Assembly (NCBI RefSeq): GCF_036208045.1
Contig: NZ_CP121472.1
Coordinates: forward strand, 3,545,531 to 3,609,530
Reading direction: 5' to 3'
Source of the DNA: Thiorhodovibrio winogradskyi
GTDB taxonomy: Bacteria; Pseudomonadota; Gammaproteobacteria; Chromatiales; Chromatiaceae
DNA: 64,000 nucleotides
Below the pieces are notes generated by a model. The model made no database searches, had not been told where the DNA came from, and was given only the letters and a program-made list of their open reading frames with translations. Each line of letters opens with the position of its first letter. Position 1 is the stretch's first letter. A program made the position numbers and the translations under genes. Shown one piece after another: positions 37,950 through 50,858 of this stretch.

Positions 37950-38085
37950 CTCACCACGGCGAGGTGATCGAGCGGACAAGGTTTTTCCAGCAAGTCATCG
38001 TTGCCCAGACGCAGGGCACGCACCGAGTCAGTCACCCCGCCATAGCTGGTAAGCAGGATCCACTCGCCGGGATCCCCGCGCGCAC
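37950..38085 (-). pseudogene. Fragment of a response-regulator receiver domain
   Basis: About 40 codons (GEWILLTSYGGVTDSVRALR, then DDLLEKPCPLDHLAVV) closely match residues 100-145 of the NtrC-type regulator encoded at 40308-41726 (GEWIFLTGDGGVTDSVRALR). It includes the conserved lysine of the receiver. No start, phosphoacceptor part or output domain is attached. This is a partial duplicate of that gene. Confidence 0.7.
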
Positions 38086-38410
38086 GCGTCCTCAAAAACC
38101 CGCTGCCGTGAGCGTTCGACGCGGCTTGGCAAGGGCTCTTAACCGCAACGAACGCCCGATACTGGGCGCCCGGGCACTGTTTGATCGGGCGCAAGTGGTT
38201 CACATAAACCACTACCGGTGCTTATGCACTACTCCCGCGAGACGCGCTTTCCAACAGCCAGCATCACGTCCAAAGAGCTGGATCGCGGCTAGAGTTGGCA
38301 CAGCTCATGCTAAAACTCTCATCTAAGGGTGCTCCACTTGATCGAGTCCCCGACCTTCAGACCACCGAGCGCGAAGCATTCAATCTCGAAACGCTGTGCA
38401 AGAGATCAGC
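38086..38410. other. Intergenic region
   Basis: About 325 bases between the receiver fragment and a secreted-protein gene. I see no gene. A promoter for the downstream gene is expected here but no clear -10/-35 pair stands out. Confidence 0.4.
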
Positions 38411-38854
38411 ATGACAAGGCGCACACATAAAATCCTCACCATCGCAACCCTGATCAGCTTGTCCCAGTTGGCCACGGCCGCCTCACTTCCCCAGTTCGAC
38501 CCGAACTATTTCACTCAGGGGCAATACCAGGGGCATGCCTGGGTAAGCGGAGGCATTGGCACGCATGAGCGGGAGCAGCTCAGCAATCATTTCGGTCAGG
38601 GCTTCAACCTCAAACTGGAGTTTGCCCGCGCCGATGGGCACTACCTGGGCAATGTGGCGGTGACCATCACGGATCGGCGCGGCGATCCGGTGCTTTCCGC
38701 GCCTTCGCCAGGGCCTTGGTTCCTGGCGAAATTGCCCGCCGGGGAGTATCGGGTGCTGGCCAGTGCCGATGAGCGTAGCTTCGAGCGTTTCGTCTCCATT
38801 CCGGAGCAAGGCTCGCGCACCCTGGTTTTCAACGCTTGGCGTCGCGGGGAATAA
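38411..38854 (+). CDS. Secreted hypothetical protein
   Basis: A 147-residue exported protein. The signal peptide MTRRTHKILTIATLISLSQL ends at ATAA. The mature part has a repeated aromatic/glycine segment (FTQGQYQGHAWVSGGIGTHE) and a C-terminal beta-sandwich-like stretch (GNVAVTITDRRGDPVLSA; GPWFLAKLPAGEYRVLAS) resembling carboxypeptidase-regulatory or transthyretin-like folds. These often bind other envelope components. The start at 38411 gives the best signal peptide. Confidence 0.65.
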   Translation: MTRRTHKILTIATLISLSQLATAASLPQFDPNYFTQGQYQGHAWVSGGIGTHEREQLSNHFGQGFNLKLEFARADGHYLGNVAVTITDRRGDPVLSAPSPGPWFLAKLPAGEYRVLASADERSFERFVSIPEQGSRTLVFNAWRRGE

Positions 38855-38956
38855 TCCCGCGACTGGGGTCGCCGCCGAACGGCGATCCAGCGCTTGCGCG
38901 CGGCAACCAACCTGCTCAACCATTAGGTTCACATCAACCTCAGGAGGTTATTTACA

Positions 38957-39343
38957 ATGTACGGATTTTCCAAGCGCGTCAGCCTGTCGTTTGACGAAGC
39001 CGTGGCGCGGGTCACCGAGGCGCTGGCAGCGGAAGGATTTGGTGTCCTGACCGACATCGACGTTCAGGCAACGTTCAAAGCAAAACTCGACGTTGACAGC
39101 CGTCCCTATCGGATTCTTGGAGCCTGCAATCCACCGCTCGCTTATCAGGCGATCACGGCCGAGCCACGGATCGGTTTGCTTCTGCCTTGTAATGTTATCG
39201 TGCGTGAACTGGAAGACGGTGCGATCAGTGTCGATTTCATGGATCCCGAAACCGTCTTACAACTGGTCGAGAACCCGCGGGTGCCTGAGATCGCTCGCGA
39301 GGTGAGGGAGCGCTTGTCGCGGGTGCGCGATGCCCTGGCCTGA
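38957..39343 (+). CDS. DUF302 family protein
   Basis: A 128-residue DUF302 protein. The signature [20 protein letters not shown] opens it, with [19 protein letters not shown], then [17 protein letters not shown] and [14 protein letters not shown]. The invariant cysteines in GACNPP and LLPCN are kept. The family is common near sulfur, copper and stress genes; its biochemical function is not established. A strong AGGAGG site lies 8 bases before the ATG. The gene is intact. Confidence 0.9.
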   Translation: MYGFSKRVSLSFDEAVARVTEALAAEGFGVLTDIDVQATFKAKLDVDSRPYRILGACNPPLAYQAITAEPRIGLLLPCNVIVRELEDGAISVDFMDPETVLQLVENPRVPEIAREVRERLSRVRDALA

Positions 39344-39379
39344 AGCCTGAAAGATCCCGCCAAGCCGACCGCGTTCGCG

Positions 39380-39768
39380 GTCTTCTCCGGGGATTTTCAG
39401 CGCTCGCGGGCGCCGATCCAACGACTGGCCGAGGTGTTCGCAGCCTGGTTCGTGACTGCCTTGGTACTGGCGCCGGGTACTCAGCTGGCCCGATCCTTGC
39501 CCGATCCTTGCTAGCCACCGCCGTGGCGACCCTCTCGGTGGTCAGTAGCGTGCCTCAGGGCATTCGCTGGCTATCGAGCTTCAATCCGTATCCGCCGCGC
39601 GCGCAACGGGTGTTCTGGGCGGTGATCGAGGGCTTGGTGGCAGCCACTCTCCTGCTCGCCGGCGGCCTGCAGGCGTTGCGCAGAGCCTCGCTGACCTCGG
39701 GTCTGCCGATGACACTGTTGTTGTTACTCGCCGCCTAGGGGCTGCTGCGCGCGCTGCGCGCCGATTAG
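39380..39768 (+). pseudogene. C-terminal remnant of a BCCT betaine transporter
   Basis: The frame from about 39500 reads ATLSVVSSVPQGIRWLSSFN, then RVFWAVIEGLVAATLLLAGG, matching the last membrane helices of BCCT-family (choline/betaine/carnitine) transporters. An in-frame TAG at 39736-39738 falls where tryptophan is expected, and the original end (GLLRALRAD, stop) is at 39768. Upstream, other frames give short plausible pieces only. Most of the 500-residue transporter is missing. Confidence 0.6.
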
Positions 39769-39817
39769 GGGGCGCCCAGCATTCCAACGAAATCCGCGCT
39801 CCAAGGATACTGAGCCC

Positions 39818-40286
39818 ATGCAACCCACCTATTTGATGCTGTCCCGCGCCCTCTATGCCTTTGCCAGCCTGACGCTGACCAGCATCAAGTCTGTCGCTGA
39901 TTTCAGTGGCGGTCCGGGATGTCTGGCAGGCTGTGCAAACCGGCGCCGAACTCAAGCCCTCGATGCTCGACGGCATTGGCCTGGTGGTGGTGTCGCTAGC
40001 GGTGTTCGACGTGGCGAAATATCTGATGGAAGAAGAAGTGCTGCGCAACCGCGAACTGCGCTCGGCCACCGAGGCGCGTGAGACCCTGACCAAGTTCATG
40101 GTCATCATCGTGATCGCTGTCACCCTGGAGGCCCTGGTGTTCATTCTGGGAGCGGCGAATGGTCATCTCAGCCTGCTGGTCTATCCGGCACTCCTGCTCG
40201 CGGCCTCGGCCGGGCTGATCGCGGCGCTGGCGCTGTACTTGCGCTTCAGCACCTCCGCCGAACAACGCTTGCCGCAACGCCAGTAG
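39818..40286 (+). pseudogene. Frameshifted membrane protein
   Basis: The N-terminal 30 codons (MQPTYLMLSRALYAFASLTL) and the rest (VAVRDVWQAVQTGAELKPSM onward) are in different frames that join at about 39905. Together they give a protein of about 155 residues with three hydrophobic helices (LVVVSLAVFDVAKYLM, MVIIVIAVTLEALVFILGA, LSLLVYPALLLAASAGLIAA) and the internal segment EEEVLRNRELRSATEARETL. I know it as a conserved membrane protein of unknown function. If the shift is a sequencing error the gene is intact; otherwise the second frame could still start at GTG 39906. Confidence 0.6.
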
Positions 40287-40307
40287 CCACCAATCGCCCG
40301 CCATCAC

Positions 40308-41726
40308 TCAGCCCGCCTTCAACCCATACTTGCGCACCCGATAGCGCAGGGTCTCGCGAGTGGTGCCGAGCATGCGCGCGGCGGCGGTGACATTGTTGTG
40401 GCTGCGCGCCAGCGCGGTCTGGATGATGTAGCGATCCATGTCATCCAGGGCCATGGTGCCATTGAGGGGGATGATCAGGCGGTCGCCGTCGGCTGCGGGA
40501 CCGCTGCCCGCCATCTCGCCCGACATCTCGCCCGGCGTCGGCTCAACCACGCCCTGGCCGAGCTGCATCCAGTCGATGGGAAACACCGTGCCGGTGGCAA
40601 AGAGCACCGCGCGCTCGACCACATTGCCGAGTTCGCGCACATTGCCGGGCCAGGCGTAGGCGCGCATGCGGGCGTAGACCGCCTCGGGGATCTCGCGCAC
40701 CTGGCGCCCGGAACGGGCGTTGTTCTGGGCCACCAGGGCGGGGACCAGATCGGGCAGGTCGTCGAGGCGCTCGCGCAGTGGCGGCAGATCGAGGCGGAAA
40801 ACGCTCAGGCGATGGTAGAGGTCGCTGCGAAATTCTCCAGTGCGCACTTGCTCCGCCAGGTCGCGATTGCTGGCGGTGATCAGTTGCAGATCAACCGGGA
40901 TCAGCTTCTCGCCTCCGAGGCGGCGCACCTGGCGGTCTTCAAGCACCGCGAGCAGCTTGGCTTGCAGGTCGAGGTCCATCTCGCCGATCTCATCGAGAAA
41001 CAGGGTGCCTTGGTGGGCTTGTTCCAGATAGCCGCGATGGCGGCCCTTGGCGCCGGTGAAGGCGCCGGCCTCGTGGCCGAAGAGTTCGGATTCAAGCAGT
41101 TCGCGCGGCAGCGCGGCGCAGTTGACCTCGACCATGGGTCCATTGGCGCGTGGCCCGCCGTGATGGAGGATGCGCGCGACCAGGCCCTTGCCGGTGCCGG
41201 TCTCCCCGCCCAGGATCAGGGCGCTGAAGGGCACCTCGGCCAGGCGTTCGATCAGCGCCCGGGTTTGGACGGTGACGGAGCTGGAACCCAGATAGCTGGC
41301 GGGGCTGTACTTGCGTCGCTGGTTGCGCGCGTCCTGGTGCAAGCGCTGCTGCGCTAGCGCCGCGCGCTTGGCGCCCCCGAGCACCACCGCCAGGCGATCG
41401 AGCGGACAGGGTTTTTCCAGAAAATCGTAGGCGCCCAGGCGCAGGGCGCGCACCGAGTCGGTGACCCCGCCATCGCCGGTGAGAAAAATCCACTCGCCCG
41501 GCACGCCCTGCGCTCGGACCTGTTCGAGCAGATCAAGCGCATTACCATCGGGCAGGCTCATGTCGGCGAGGATCACCAACGGCTCGAAGGCCTCACCAGT
41601 GAGGATGTCACGCGCCTCGGCCAGGGTCGCGGCGGTGCGCGTGTCCCAGTCCTGGCGGCCAAAATGCCGCGCCAGCTCCGCGGCGAGCAGGCGTTCGTCT
41701 TCGAGGATCAGCAGTGGATGGGACAT
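40308..41726 (-). CDS. NtrC-family sigma-54-dependent response regulator
   Basis: A 472-residue regulator. The receiver domain (about 1-115) has ILEDE, the phosphoacceptor in VILADMSLPDGNA and the lysine in LEKPCPLD. The sigma-54 activation domain shows Walker A GGETGTGKG, the GAFTGA loop in EAGAFTGAKGRH, and Walker B TLFLDEIGE. The C-terminal Fis-type helix-turn-helix reads NNVTAAARMLGTTRETLRYR. It activates RpoN-dependent promoters when phosphorylated. The likely kinase is encoded 1.7 kb upstream on the same strand, with envelope genes between. ATG 41726 gives the standard receiver start. Confidence 0.9.
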   Translation of the reverse strand: MSHPLLILEDERLLAAELARHFGRQDWDTRTAATLAEARDILTGEAFEPLVILADMSLPDGNALDLLEQVRAQGVPGEWIFLTGDGGVTDSVRALRLGAYDFLEKPCPLDRLAVVLGGAKRAALAQQRLHQDARNQRRKYSPASYLGSSSVTVQTRALIERLAEVPFSALILGGETGTGKGLVARILHHGGPRANGPMVEVNCAALPRELLESELFGHEAGAFTGAKGRHRGYLEQAHQGTLFLDEIGEMDLDLQAKLLAVLEDRQVRRLGGEKLIPVDLQLITASNRDLAEQVRTGEFRSDLYHRLSVFRLDLPPLRERLDDLPDLVPALVAQNNARSGRQVREIPEAVYARMRAYAWPGNVRELGNVVERAVLFATGTVFPIDWMQLGQGVVEPTPGEMSGEMAGSGPAADGDRLIIPLNGTMALDDMDRYIIQTALARSHNNVTAAARMLGTTRETLRYRVRKYGLKAG

Positions 41727-41758
41727 GGATGGGAAGGGATCAGGGCCGATGTGAGGAT

Positions 41759-42199
41759 TCAGGACTCGACGCGGGCACCCTCGTCTTTCGAGGGAGCGGT
41801 GCGGCAACGCTCAGGGGCGTCGATGGACACGGCGTTGGGGAACATGTCGAGCCAGGTCAAGCGGAAGCCATAACCGTTGACGGTGACCTGCTCTTGCGGG
41901 CACTCGCGGGTGACGCGACTGGCGACGGATTGTAGATTAGCGGAGTCGAACTTGAAATATGGCGGCGCGAAGCCGGCGTCGGCGTTCTTGAAGATCAGGG
42001 TATTGGAGGTGCCGGCACGCACAGTCTCGATGCGATACTGCACATCGCGCCCGTCGCCGGTGACACCGGTGATCTGCACCTCCCAGGAACTCGGTCCCCA
42101 GCGCAGCCACAAAAAACCGAGAATCAGCAGCGCGATGGCCGCCGCCGTGATGATGAGTTTGCGTTTCATGATCATGGTGGTGGTCGTGGTTTCGGTCAT
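41759..42199 (-). CDS. DUF1523 family protein
   Basis: A 146-residue membrane-anchored protein: MTETTTTTMIMKRKLIITAA leads into one transmembrane helix, then the DUF1523 domain with VQITGVTGDGRDVQYRIETV and NSVASR-like/VTVNGYGFRLTWLDMFPN segments. Function is unknown. An AAGGAG site precedes ATG 42199. It lies between the NtrC-type regulator and two helical stress-type proteins, all on one strand. Confidence 0.75.
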   Translation of the reverse strand: MTETTTTTMIMKRKLIITAAAIALLILGFLWLRWGPSSWEVQITGVTGDGRDVQYRIETVRAGTSNTLIFKNADAGFAPPYFKFDSANLQSVASRVTRECPQEQVTVNGYGFRLTWLDMFPNAVSIDAPERCRTAPSKDEGARVES

Positions 42200-42299
42200 G
42201 CTTGTCTCCTTGCTCGCGTGATCGCGGGGTTGAACCGTCAAACTTGGCGGGCGCCCTCCCGCCGCGCACGGCAGCTGGGGCGCTCATCGAGCGGGGGGC

Positions 42300-42854
42300 T
42301 TATTGTTCCGCTTGCTCATCGGAGGAAAAGGCCTCCATGCTCTGATGCCAGGCCTCGCCGAGGGCGTGGTAGGCCTCGCCAAAACCGGTTTTCATCGCCT
42401 CCCAGGCGCTCTCGGTGCTGGTCTCCATGCCGCCATAGGCTTCGGCCACCTGGGTACGACGCTCGCGCAGCGCGTCCATGCTGGCGCGGGCCTCCTGGCG
42501 CGCGGTCTCGCTCATGTCAGACCAATTCTCATCGATCCAGTCTTGCATGGCATTGATGCGGGCATCGGCTTTTTCCAAGGCCGCTTGGGACGCGGCCATG
42601 GCCTGATCGCGCTGATCGGCGCCGTAAGCCTGAAGATCCTTGAGCAGTTCATCGGTCTCCTCGCGCACTTCAGACGGCGAGCCAGCGGGGTTTGAGTCGT
42701 TATTCGATGCGTTGTCGGCCGCACTCTCGGATGACTCCGGGGATTCTTTCCCGGGTTCTTGCGCGGCTTCCGCGGAGCCGGAAAATGCCATGGCTGGCAA
42801 GCTTGTCAGCATCAGTGCGGACAACAGGGTGGCGGATGGCGTGAAATATCGCAT
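42300..42854 (-). CDS. Exported helical protein
   Basis: A 184-residue protein with signal peptide MRYFTPSATLLSALMLTSLP (cleaved after AMA or SAEA). A disordered acidic/serine-asparagine region (about 25-60) is followed by a long amphipathic helical region (LLKDLQAYGADQRDQAMAAS; ARINAMQDWIDENWSDMSE) resembling apolipoprotein- or Sll1863-like stress proteins. It is similar in style to the coiled-coil protein encoded 230 bases upstream. Function is unknown. Confidence 0.65.
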   Translation of the reverse strand: MRYFTPSATLLSALMLTSLPAMAFSGSAEAAQEPGKESPESSESAADNASNNDSNPAGSPSEVREETDELLKDLQAYGADQRDQAMAASQAALEKADARINAMQDWIDENWSDMSETARQEARASMDALRERRTQVAEAYGGMETSTESAWEAMKTGFGEAYHALGEAWHQSMEAFSSDEQAEQ

Positions 42855-42968
42855 GGTGATGGTCTCCTTGCGGATGATGGATGGGAGGATGATGGATGGG
42901 CTTGTTGTCATGGAACCGGGACTTCACTGCTCGCCCTGCCCCTTCATCGCGGCGGGGCGGAGGGGGCT

Positions 42969-43040
42969 CGTAGGGTGGATAAGCGCAGCGCATCCACCTT
43001 AACAGCGGTCGATGAGCCCTCCGGGCTTATCCACCCTACG
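42969..43040. repeat. Inverted repeat, possible miniature element or terminator
   Basis: CGTAGGGTGGATAAGC at 42969-42984 is exactly inverted as GCTTATCCACCCTACG at 43025-43040, with a 40-base centre containing GCGCATCCACC. Repeats of the pattern GTAGGGTGGATAAG are dispersed in many gammaproteobacteria. Its position between two genes would also let it act as an RNA hairpin. Confidence 0.75.
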
Positions 43041-43084
43041 AATGGACGACTGTCCGAATGGGCGGGCAATCCATAACACCGGTA

Positions 43085-43369
43085 CTAGAATTTTTCGCGC
43101 ACCGCGCGCAGGGACTCCCCAAGCGCCTCGGTCGCCCGCTGGGCACCGGCCTGAACCTCCTGCCAGGCTTCCTGACTGGATTCGCGCAACTCATCGAGAC
43201 GCGAGCCGGCCTCGCCGCGCTGGTCCTTAAGCTTGCTGATCTGCTCATGCAGATTCGCGCGCGCCTCGGCACTGGCGCCGCGCGCCTTGGCTTCGAGTTC
43301 GTCGATCTCCGCGTCCCATTGGTCGAGCTTGGCTTTGAATTGGTCGATGATGGATTGACGGTCGGTCAT
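43085..43369 (-). CDS. Small coiled-coil stress-type protein
   Basis: A 94-residue, almost wholly helical protein (MTDRQSIIDQFKAKLDQWDA, then KARGASAEARANLHEQISKL). Its heptad pattern and charge resemble the sll1863-type stress-response family. No catalytic residues are visible. It starts 73 bases downstream of the histidine kinase gene and shares its direction with the cluster leading to the NtrC-type regulator. Confidence 0.7.
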   Translation of the reverse strand: MTDRQSIIDQFKAKLDQWDAEIDELEAKARGASAEARANLHEQISKLKDQRGEAGSRLDELRESSQEAWQEVQAGAQRATEALGESLRAVREKF

Positions 43370-43441
43370 GCTTGCCTCCTGTTTGTGCTGTGGCGGTTTG
43401 ATGATGGGGTGTTTGGGTGTGTTTGATTGGGCCGATTCAGA

Positions 43442-44215
43442 TCAGGTGCGCTCGCCGCGCTCCCCTTCGCCCGGTGATGCAATTGCTGACTCAAGCGTTT
43501 TCACCCGCAGCAGCAAGCGGCTGGGTTCAATCTGCAACGCCCCGCCCTGTTCGGCGGCAAAACGCCGCAGCCGCTTCAGCCGCAGCAGGGCGAGTCCATG
43601 ACCCAGGATTTCGCGCTCCAAACTGTGATCAAGCGGCTCGCGCGGAGCCACGGGCGTGAAGGACACTTCCGCCATGGGCACGGCGGCTGGGGGCTGGGTC
43701 AGCGTCAGACAGACCTGGCCATCGCGGCTGCACAGGCGCGCCAGGGTCAAGCCCTGCCATAAGGCCAATTCGCCGTCGTCGGGCGCGGCCGCGATCCAGA
43801 TCGGCGTCGGGTCGAATTGGTCGCACAGCAAAGCCTCTGTCCGCGCGAGGCGTGCACAGGCGGCGCTCAGATCCAATCCCCGCGACACCGGCCAGCGCGG
43901 CGCCACGGTGCTGAGGGTTTCCTCCAGTGCCTGTTTGAGCTTGGCGCTGGCGCGCAAGGCGACTTGCAAGCGCTCGGCCACCTCTGACTCGGGCTGCTCC
44001 ATGACCAGGCTCTCGCACACCAGCTCAATGGCGCCGAGCGGACTGCGCAGGCGGTGGGCCAAGTCCCGTGCCTGCTCGGCCACCAAGTACTGGCATTCAA
44101 GATCGACCCGGCAGCCATCGGGCTTAGCGTGGGCATCGCGCGCCTGGGTCTGCGTGACTTCCGTGCCCTGCTGCGTTGGCGCTGACTTGGTTTCTTGGCG
44201 ATAACTGTTCTGCAT
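43442..44215 (-). CDS. HisKA-type sensor kinase-like protein, soluble
   Basis: A 257-residue protein with an H-box RDLAHRLRSPLGAIELVCES near residue 45, matching HisKA domains. The downstream part corresponds to a degenerate HATPase region (LEREILGHGLALLRLKRLRR near 205, where an N-box/G-box would be expected). The ATP-binding motifs are weak, so phosphotransfer activity is uncertain. It probably works with the NtrC-type regulator at the other end of the cluster. ATG 44215 was chosen over an upstream in-frame start at 44356 with no domain character. Confidence 0.65.
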   Translation of the reverse strand: MQNSYRQETKSAPTQQGTEVTQTQARDAHAKPDGCRVDLECQYLVAEQARDLAHRLRSPLGAIELVCESLVMEQPESEVAERLQVALRASAKLKQALEETLSTVAPRWPVSRGLDLSAACARLARTEALLCDQFDPTPIWIAAAPDDGELALWQGLTLARLCSRDGQVCLTLTQPPAAVPMAEVSFTPVAPREPLDHSLEREILGHGLALLRLKRLRRFAAEQGGALQIEPSRLLLRVKTLESAIASPGEGERGERT

Positions 44216-44669
44216 GGGTTTGACGCCGACGCGAACGCCATCAGCGGCGCTGGCGACTCTCTCCTGCCTTATGCATGTGGTTTGTTGAGAGGATCTAGCA
44301 AAGCCGATGCCAGAACGAACAATGGCGCATTCCTGGTCGCAACCAGTCCGCATCATCAGGGCTTCCAGCCACCCATCTGTCGTGAATGACCAGGCGCAAA
44401 GGGTCTAATAAACCCATCAGATCAGTTGAAATGCACCAGATGCGGTTTAATTGAACCAGTGCCCGCAAAACCGGCACATCGACATTGAATGGCGAGGACG
44501 CCATGTTCGCGCTGCTCTCCAGCAACACGGCTCGATTCTGATCGCCTCGGCGACTGATCGGGAAGACCCACATCTCTGACGCCTGCGCGTCGCATTTAGA
44601 CGTGGATGAACTTGAAATGACAGATAGAATGCAATTTACATGCTGGAAACCTCAGGTCGATGAACAACC
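44216..44669. other. Region upstream of the BREX-3 operon
   Basis: About 450 bases between the kinase gene and brxF. An open frame on the minus strand (44295-44573) reads like a protein fragment (VLRALVQLNRIWCISTDLMG) but has no family match that I know. The BREX operon promoter is expected here; I could not define one. Confidence 0.35.
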
Positions 44670-44909
44670 ATGGCCTTAACCATACACGAAAATATAACAA
44701 GAGCCCTCCAGGCAGCCGAAAACTTATACCATCGACTGGTGTTGCTGGTGGGTGAGACTGGTTCCTGCAAGACTAGCGTTCTGCAAGAGATTGCCAAGCA
44801 GTCCGGCACATCCGTCGTCAACGTCAATCTGGCGCTTTCAGTCGAACTGCTTGAGCTGACGGCAAAGCAACGGTCGCTTCGGTTGCCGGGCATTTTGGAA
44901 AAAGTGATC

Positions 44910-45012
44910 AGGGGCGAGGGACGATGGTCTGACTTAGGGACGAGTATCGAGGGGCGAGGGGCGAGTAAAGAAAGCTATTCTCTCGCCCCTCACCCCTCGT
45001 CCCTCGCCCCTG
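44910..45012. repeat. Heptad-repeat hairpin inside brxF
   Basis: A G-rich left arm built on GGGGCGA units is mirrored by a C-rich right arm. The outer 16 bases are perfectly inverted (CAGGGGCGAGGGACGA and TCGTCCCTCGCCCCTG), and the inner arms GAGGGGCGAGGGGCGAG / CTCGCCCCTCACCCCTCG also pair. The insert of about 102 bases is a multiple of three and leaves the brxF frame open. Confidence 0.9.
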
Positions 45013-45210
45013 TTGTTTTAGACAACACCGAGATCCTCTTCGACAAGGATCTCCAGCAGGCCCCCTTGCGGCTGCTGCAGTCCATTTCAAGAAACCGGGC
45101 CGTGGTGGCTTCGTGGAACGGAATCATGAATTCCGGGAGTCTAATGTATACCGAAACCGGCCATCCCGAGTACCGCGGCTATGACTCGGTCGATGCGCTG
45201 ATTGTTGAGA

Positions 45211-49494
<4,284 letters not shown>

Positions 49495-49534
49495 GGCTAT
49501 ACTTGCTCAATCTTCTGTACAGATCGGGACCGCC

Positions 49535-49801
49535 ATGAACGTCATCACCTATTCCTACGCCCGCAACACCCTAAAATCCGTGCTCGATGCCGTGGTGCGC
49601 GATGTCGATGTGACCATTATCAGCCGCCGCGACGCCGAGGGCGATGCGGTGGTCATGTCGCTTGATCACTACAACAGCCTGATGGAAACCCTGTATCTGC
49701 TCTCAACGCCGGCCAATGCCCAGGCGCTGGCGCGTGCGATCGAACAGGATCGCGCCGGTCACGCCCAGCCGCGCGCGCTCCTCGCTGCCGATGGCGACTG
49801 A
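49535..49801 (+). CDS. YefM-type antitoxin
   Basis: An 88-residue Phd/YefM-family antitoxin: MNVITYSYARNTLKSVLDAV, then ISRRDAEGDAVVMSLDHYNS, as in YefM, which binds the operator and neutralises YoeB. The toxin gene starts 3 bases after its stop. The pair sits between brxC and pglX, where BREX-3 operons normally have no gene, so it was inserted. The frame is intact. Confidence 0.9.
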   Translation: MNVITYSYARNTLKSVLDAVVRDVDVTIISRRDAEGDAVVMSLDHYNSLMETLYLLSTPANAQALARAIEQDRAGHAQPRALLAADGD

Positions 49802-49804
49802 AGC

Positions 49805-50068
49805 GTGCGCACCATCACCTTTGTTCCCGATGCCTGGGAGGCCTATCTGTACTGGCAGGGCCAGGATCGCAAGACGCTCAAACGCATCAATACGCTGATC
49901 CAGGACGCCGCGCGCGACCCCTTCGCCGGCCTCGGCAAGCCCGAGCCGTTGCGCGGCAACCTGTCGGGCTACTGGTCGCGCCGCATCGACGACACCCATC
50001 GGCTGGTTTATCGCGCCACCGAGACGACATTGGTGATTGTGGCTTGTCGTTTTCATTACAGCGATTGA
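49805..50068 (+). CDS. YoeB-type mRNA interferase toxin
   Basis: An 87-residue YoeB homologue, starting with GTG: TFVPDAWEAYLYWQGQDRKT, then GLGKPEPLRGNLSGYWSRRI and DDTHRLVYRA, ending in CRFHYSD. The catalytic set (glutamate in the PEPLRG loop, arginine of SRRID, histidine and terminal tyrosine) is present. It cleaves mRNA on the ribosome. It is coupled to the YefM-type antitoxin gene. Confidence 0.9.
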   Translation: MRTITFVPDAWEAYLYWQGQDRKTLKRINTLIQDAARDPFAGLGKPEPLRGNLSGYWSRRIDDTHRLVYRATETTLVIVACRFHYSD

Positions 50069-50084
50069 AGATGAGAAAACATCG

Positions 50085-50731
50085 ATGACGCTTCCCCTGG
50101 ATCAGGACAGGATGGATTTCAAGCGGCTGGTCGATGCCATCCGGCAGGTTCATGACGATCTGGCGGCGCAAGCCAGCCGGGCGGTGAATGTCAGCCTGAC
50201 GCTGCGCAATTGGCTGATCGGCTGCTACATCGCTGAATACGAACTCAATGGCGCTGACCGTGCGGCTTATGGTGAAAAGGTATTGTCGGAGCTGGCCAAA
50301 CAACTGAGCGATATCAGTAACTGCAATCGACGGCAGCTCTACCGTTATATGCGCTTCTATCGCCTCTACCCTCAAATTGTGGGGACACTGTCCCCACAAT
50401 TCCAGAGGCTTTTGCCTGCCTTCGTGTTTCCAGCAAAAGTGGGGACGCCGTCCCCACAATCCGCGCCACAGGGACTGGCGCTGCCCGAAGGCTCTCGTAC
50501 AGCCATATTGAGCAGTTGGTCGATATTGAAGACGACACCAGGCGCGCCTTCTATCCGCCACAACAACAGGAGATGCTCCCGGATATCCTCCAGCATCGTT
50601 TGACTGAGGCAAGACGTGATGAGATCGCCGAGGCGGCGCAACAAGCCCAGGCGGACTTCCAGCAGGGCCGACTGACAGGTCAATCGGCCGATGCTGTCAT
50701 CCAAGCTTTGCACCAGTCGGATGACGCATGA
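50085..50731 (+). pseudogene. Broken YhcG-type (DUF1016) nuclease
   Basis: The first 100 residues (DFKRLVDAIRQVHDDLAAQA, then RNWLIGCYIAEYELNGADRA) form the DUF1016 N-terminal domain of YhcG/PDDEXK proteins. After YRLYPQIVGTLSPQF the frame is disturbed by two palindromic GTGGGGAC repeats. The family segment SYSHIEQLVDIEDDTRRAFY is still present, but in another frame near 50496-50560. The PDDEXK nuclease domain is missing. A different tail (RRDEIAEAAQQAQADFQQGR) of ParD-like antitoxin character follows up to 50731. It is a composite remnant. Confidence 0.7.
50376..50460. repeat. Pair of REP-like palindromes
   Basis: ATTGTGGGGACACTGTCCCC (50376-50395, continuing ACAAT) and GTGGGGACGCCGTCCCCAC (50439-50457) are two near-identical palindromes 40 bases apart. 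Such GTGGGGAC/GTCCCCAC palindromes are typical of REP-type dispersed repeats. The pair lies inside the broken YhcG gene. Confidence 0.8.
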
Positions 50732-50858
50732 GAAAGTTGGAATACATGCAAAGCTTTGCCGAAGCCTGGCCCTGATCGCGCACTTGTGCAACGCACCGTT
50801 GCACAAATCCATTGGCGAAGCAGTTTGACGCTTAACTTGACGAACTCAGGGCAGTCTA

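Noticed and set aside
40398-41357. Long frame antisense to the NtrC-type regulator
   Set aside because: Glutamine/glycine/alanine-rich shadow of a gene with intact receiver and sigma-54 domains.
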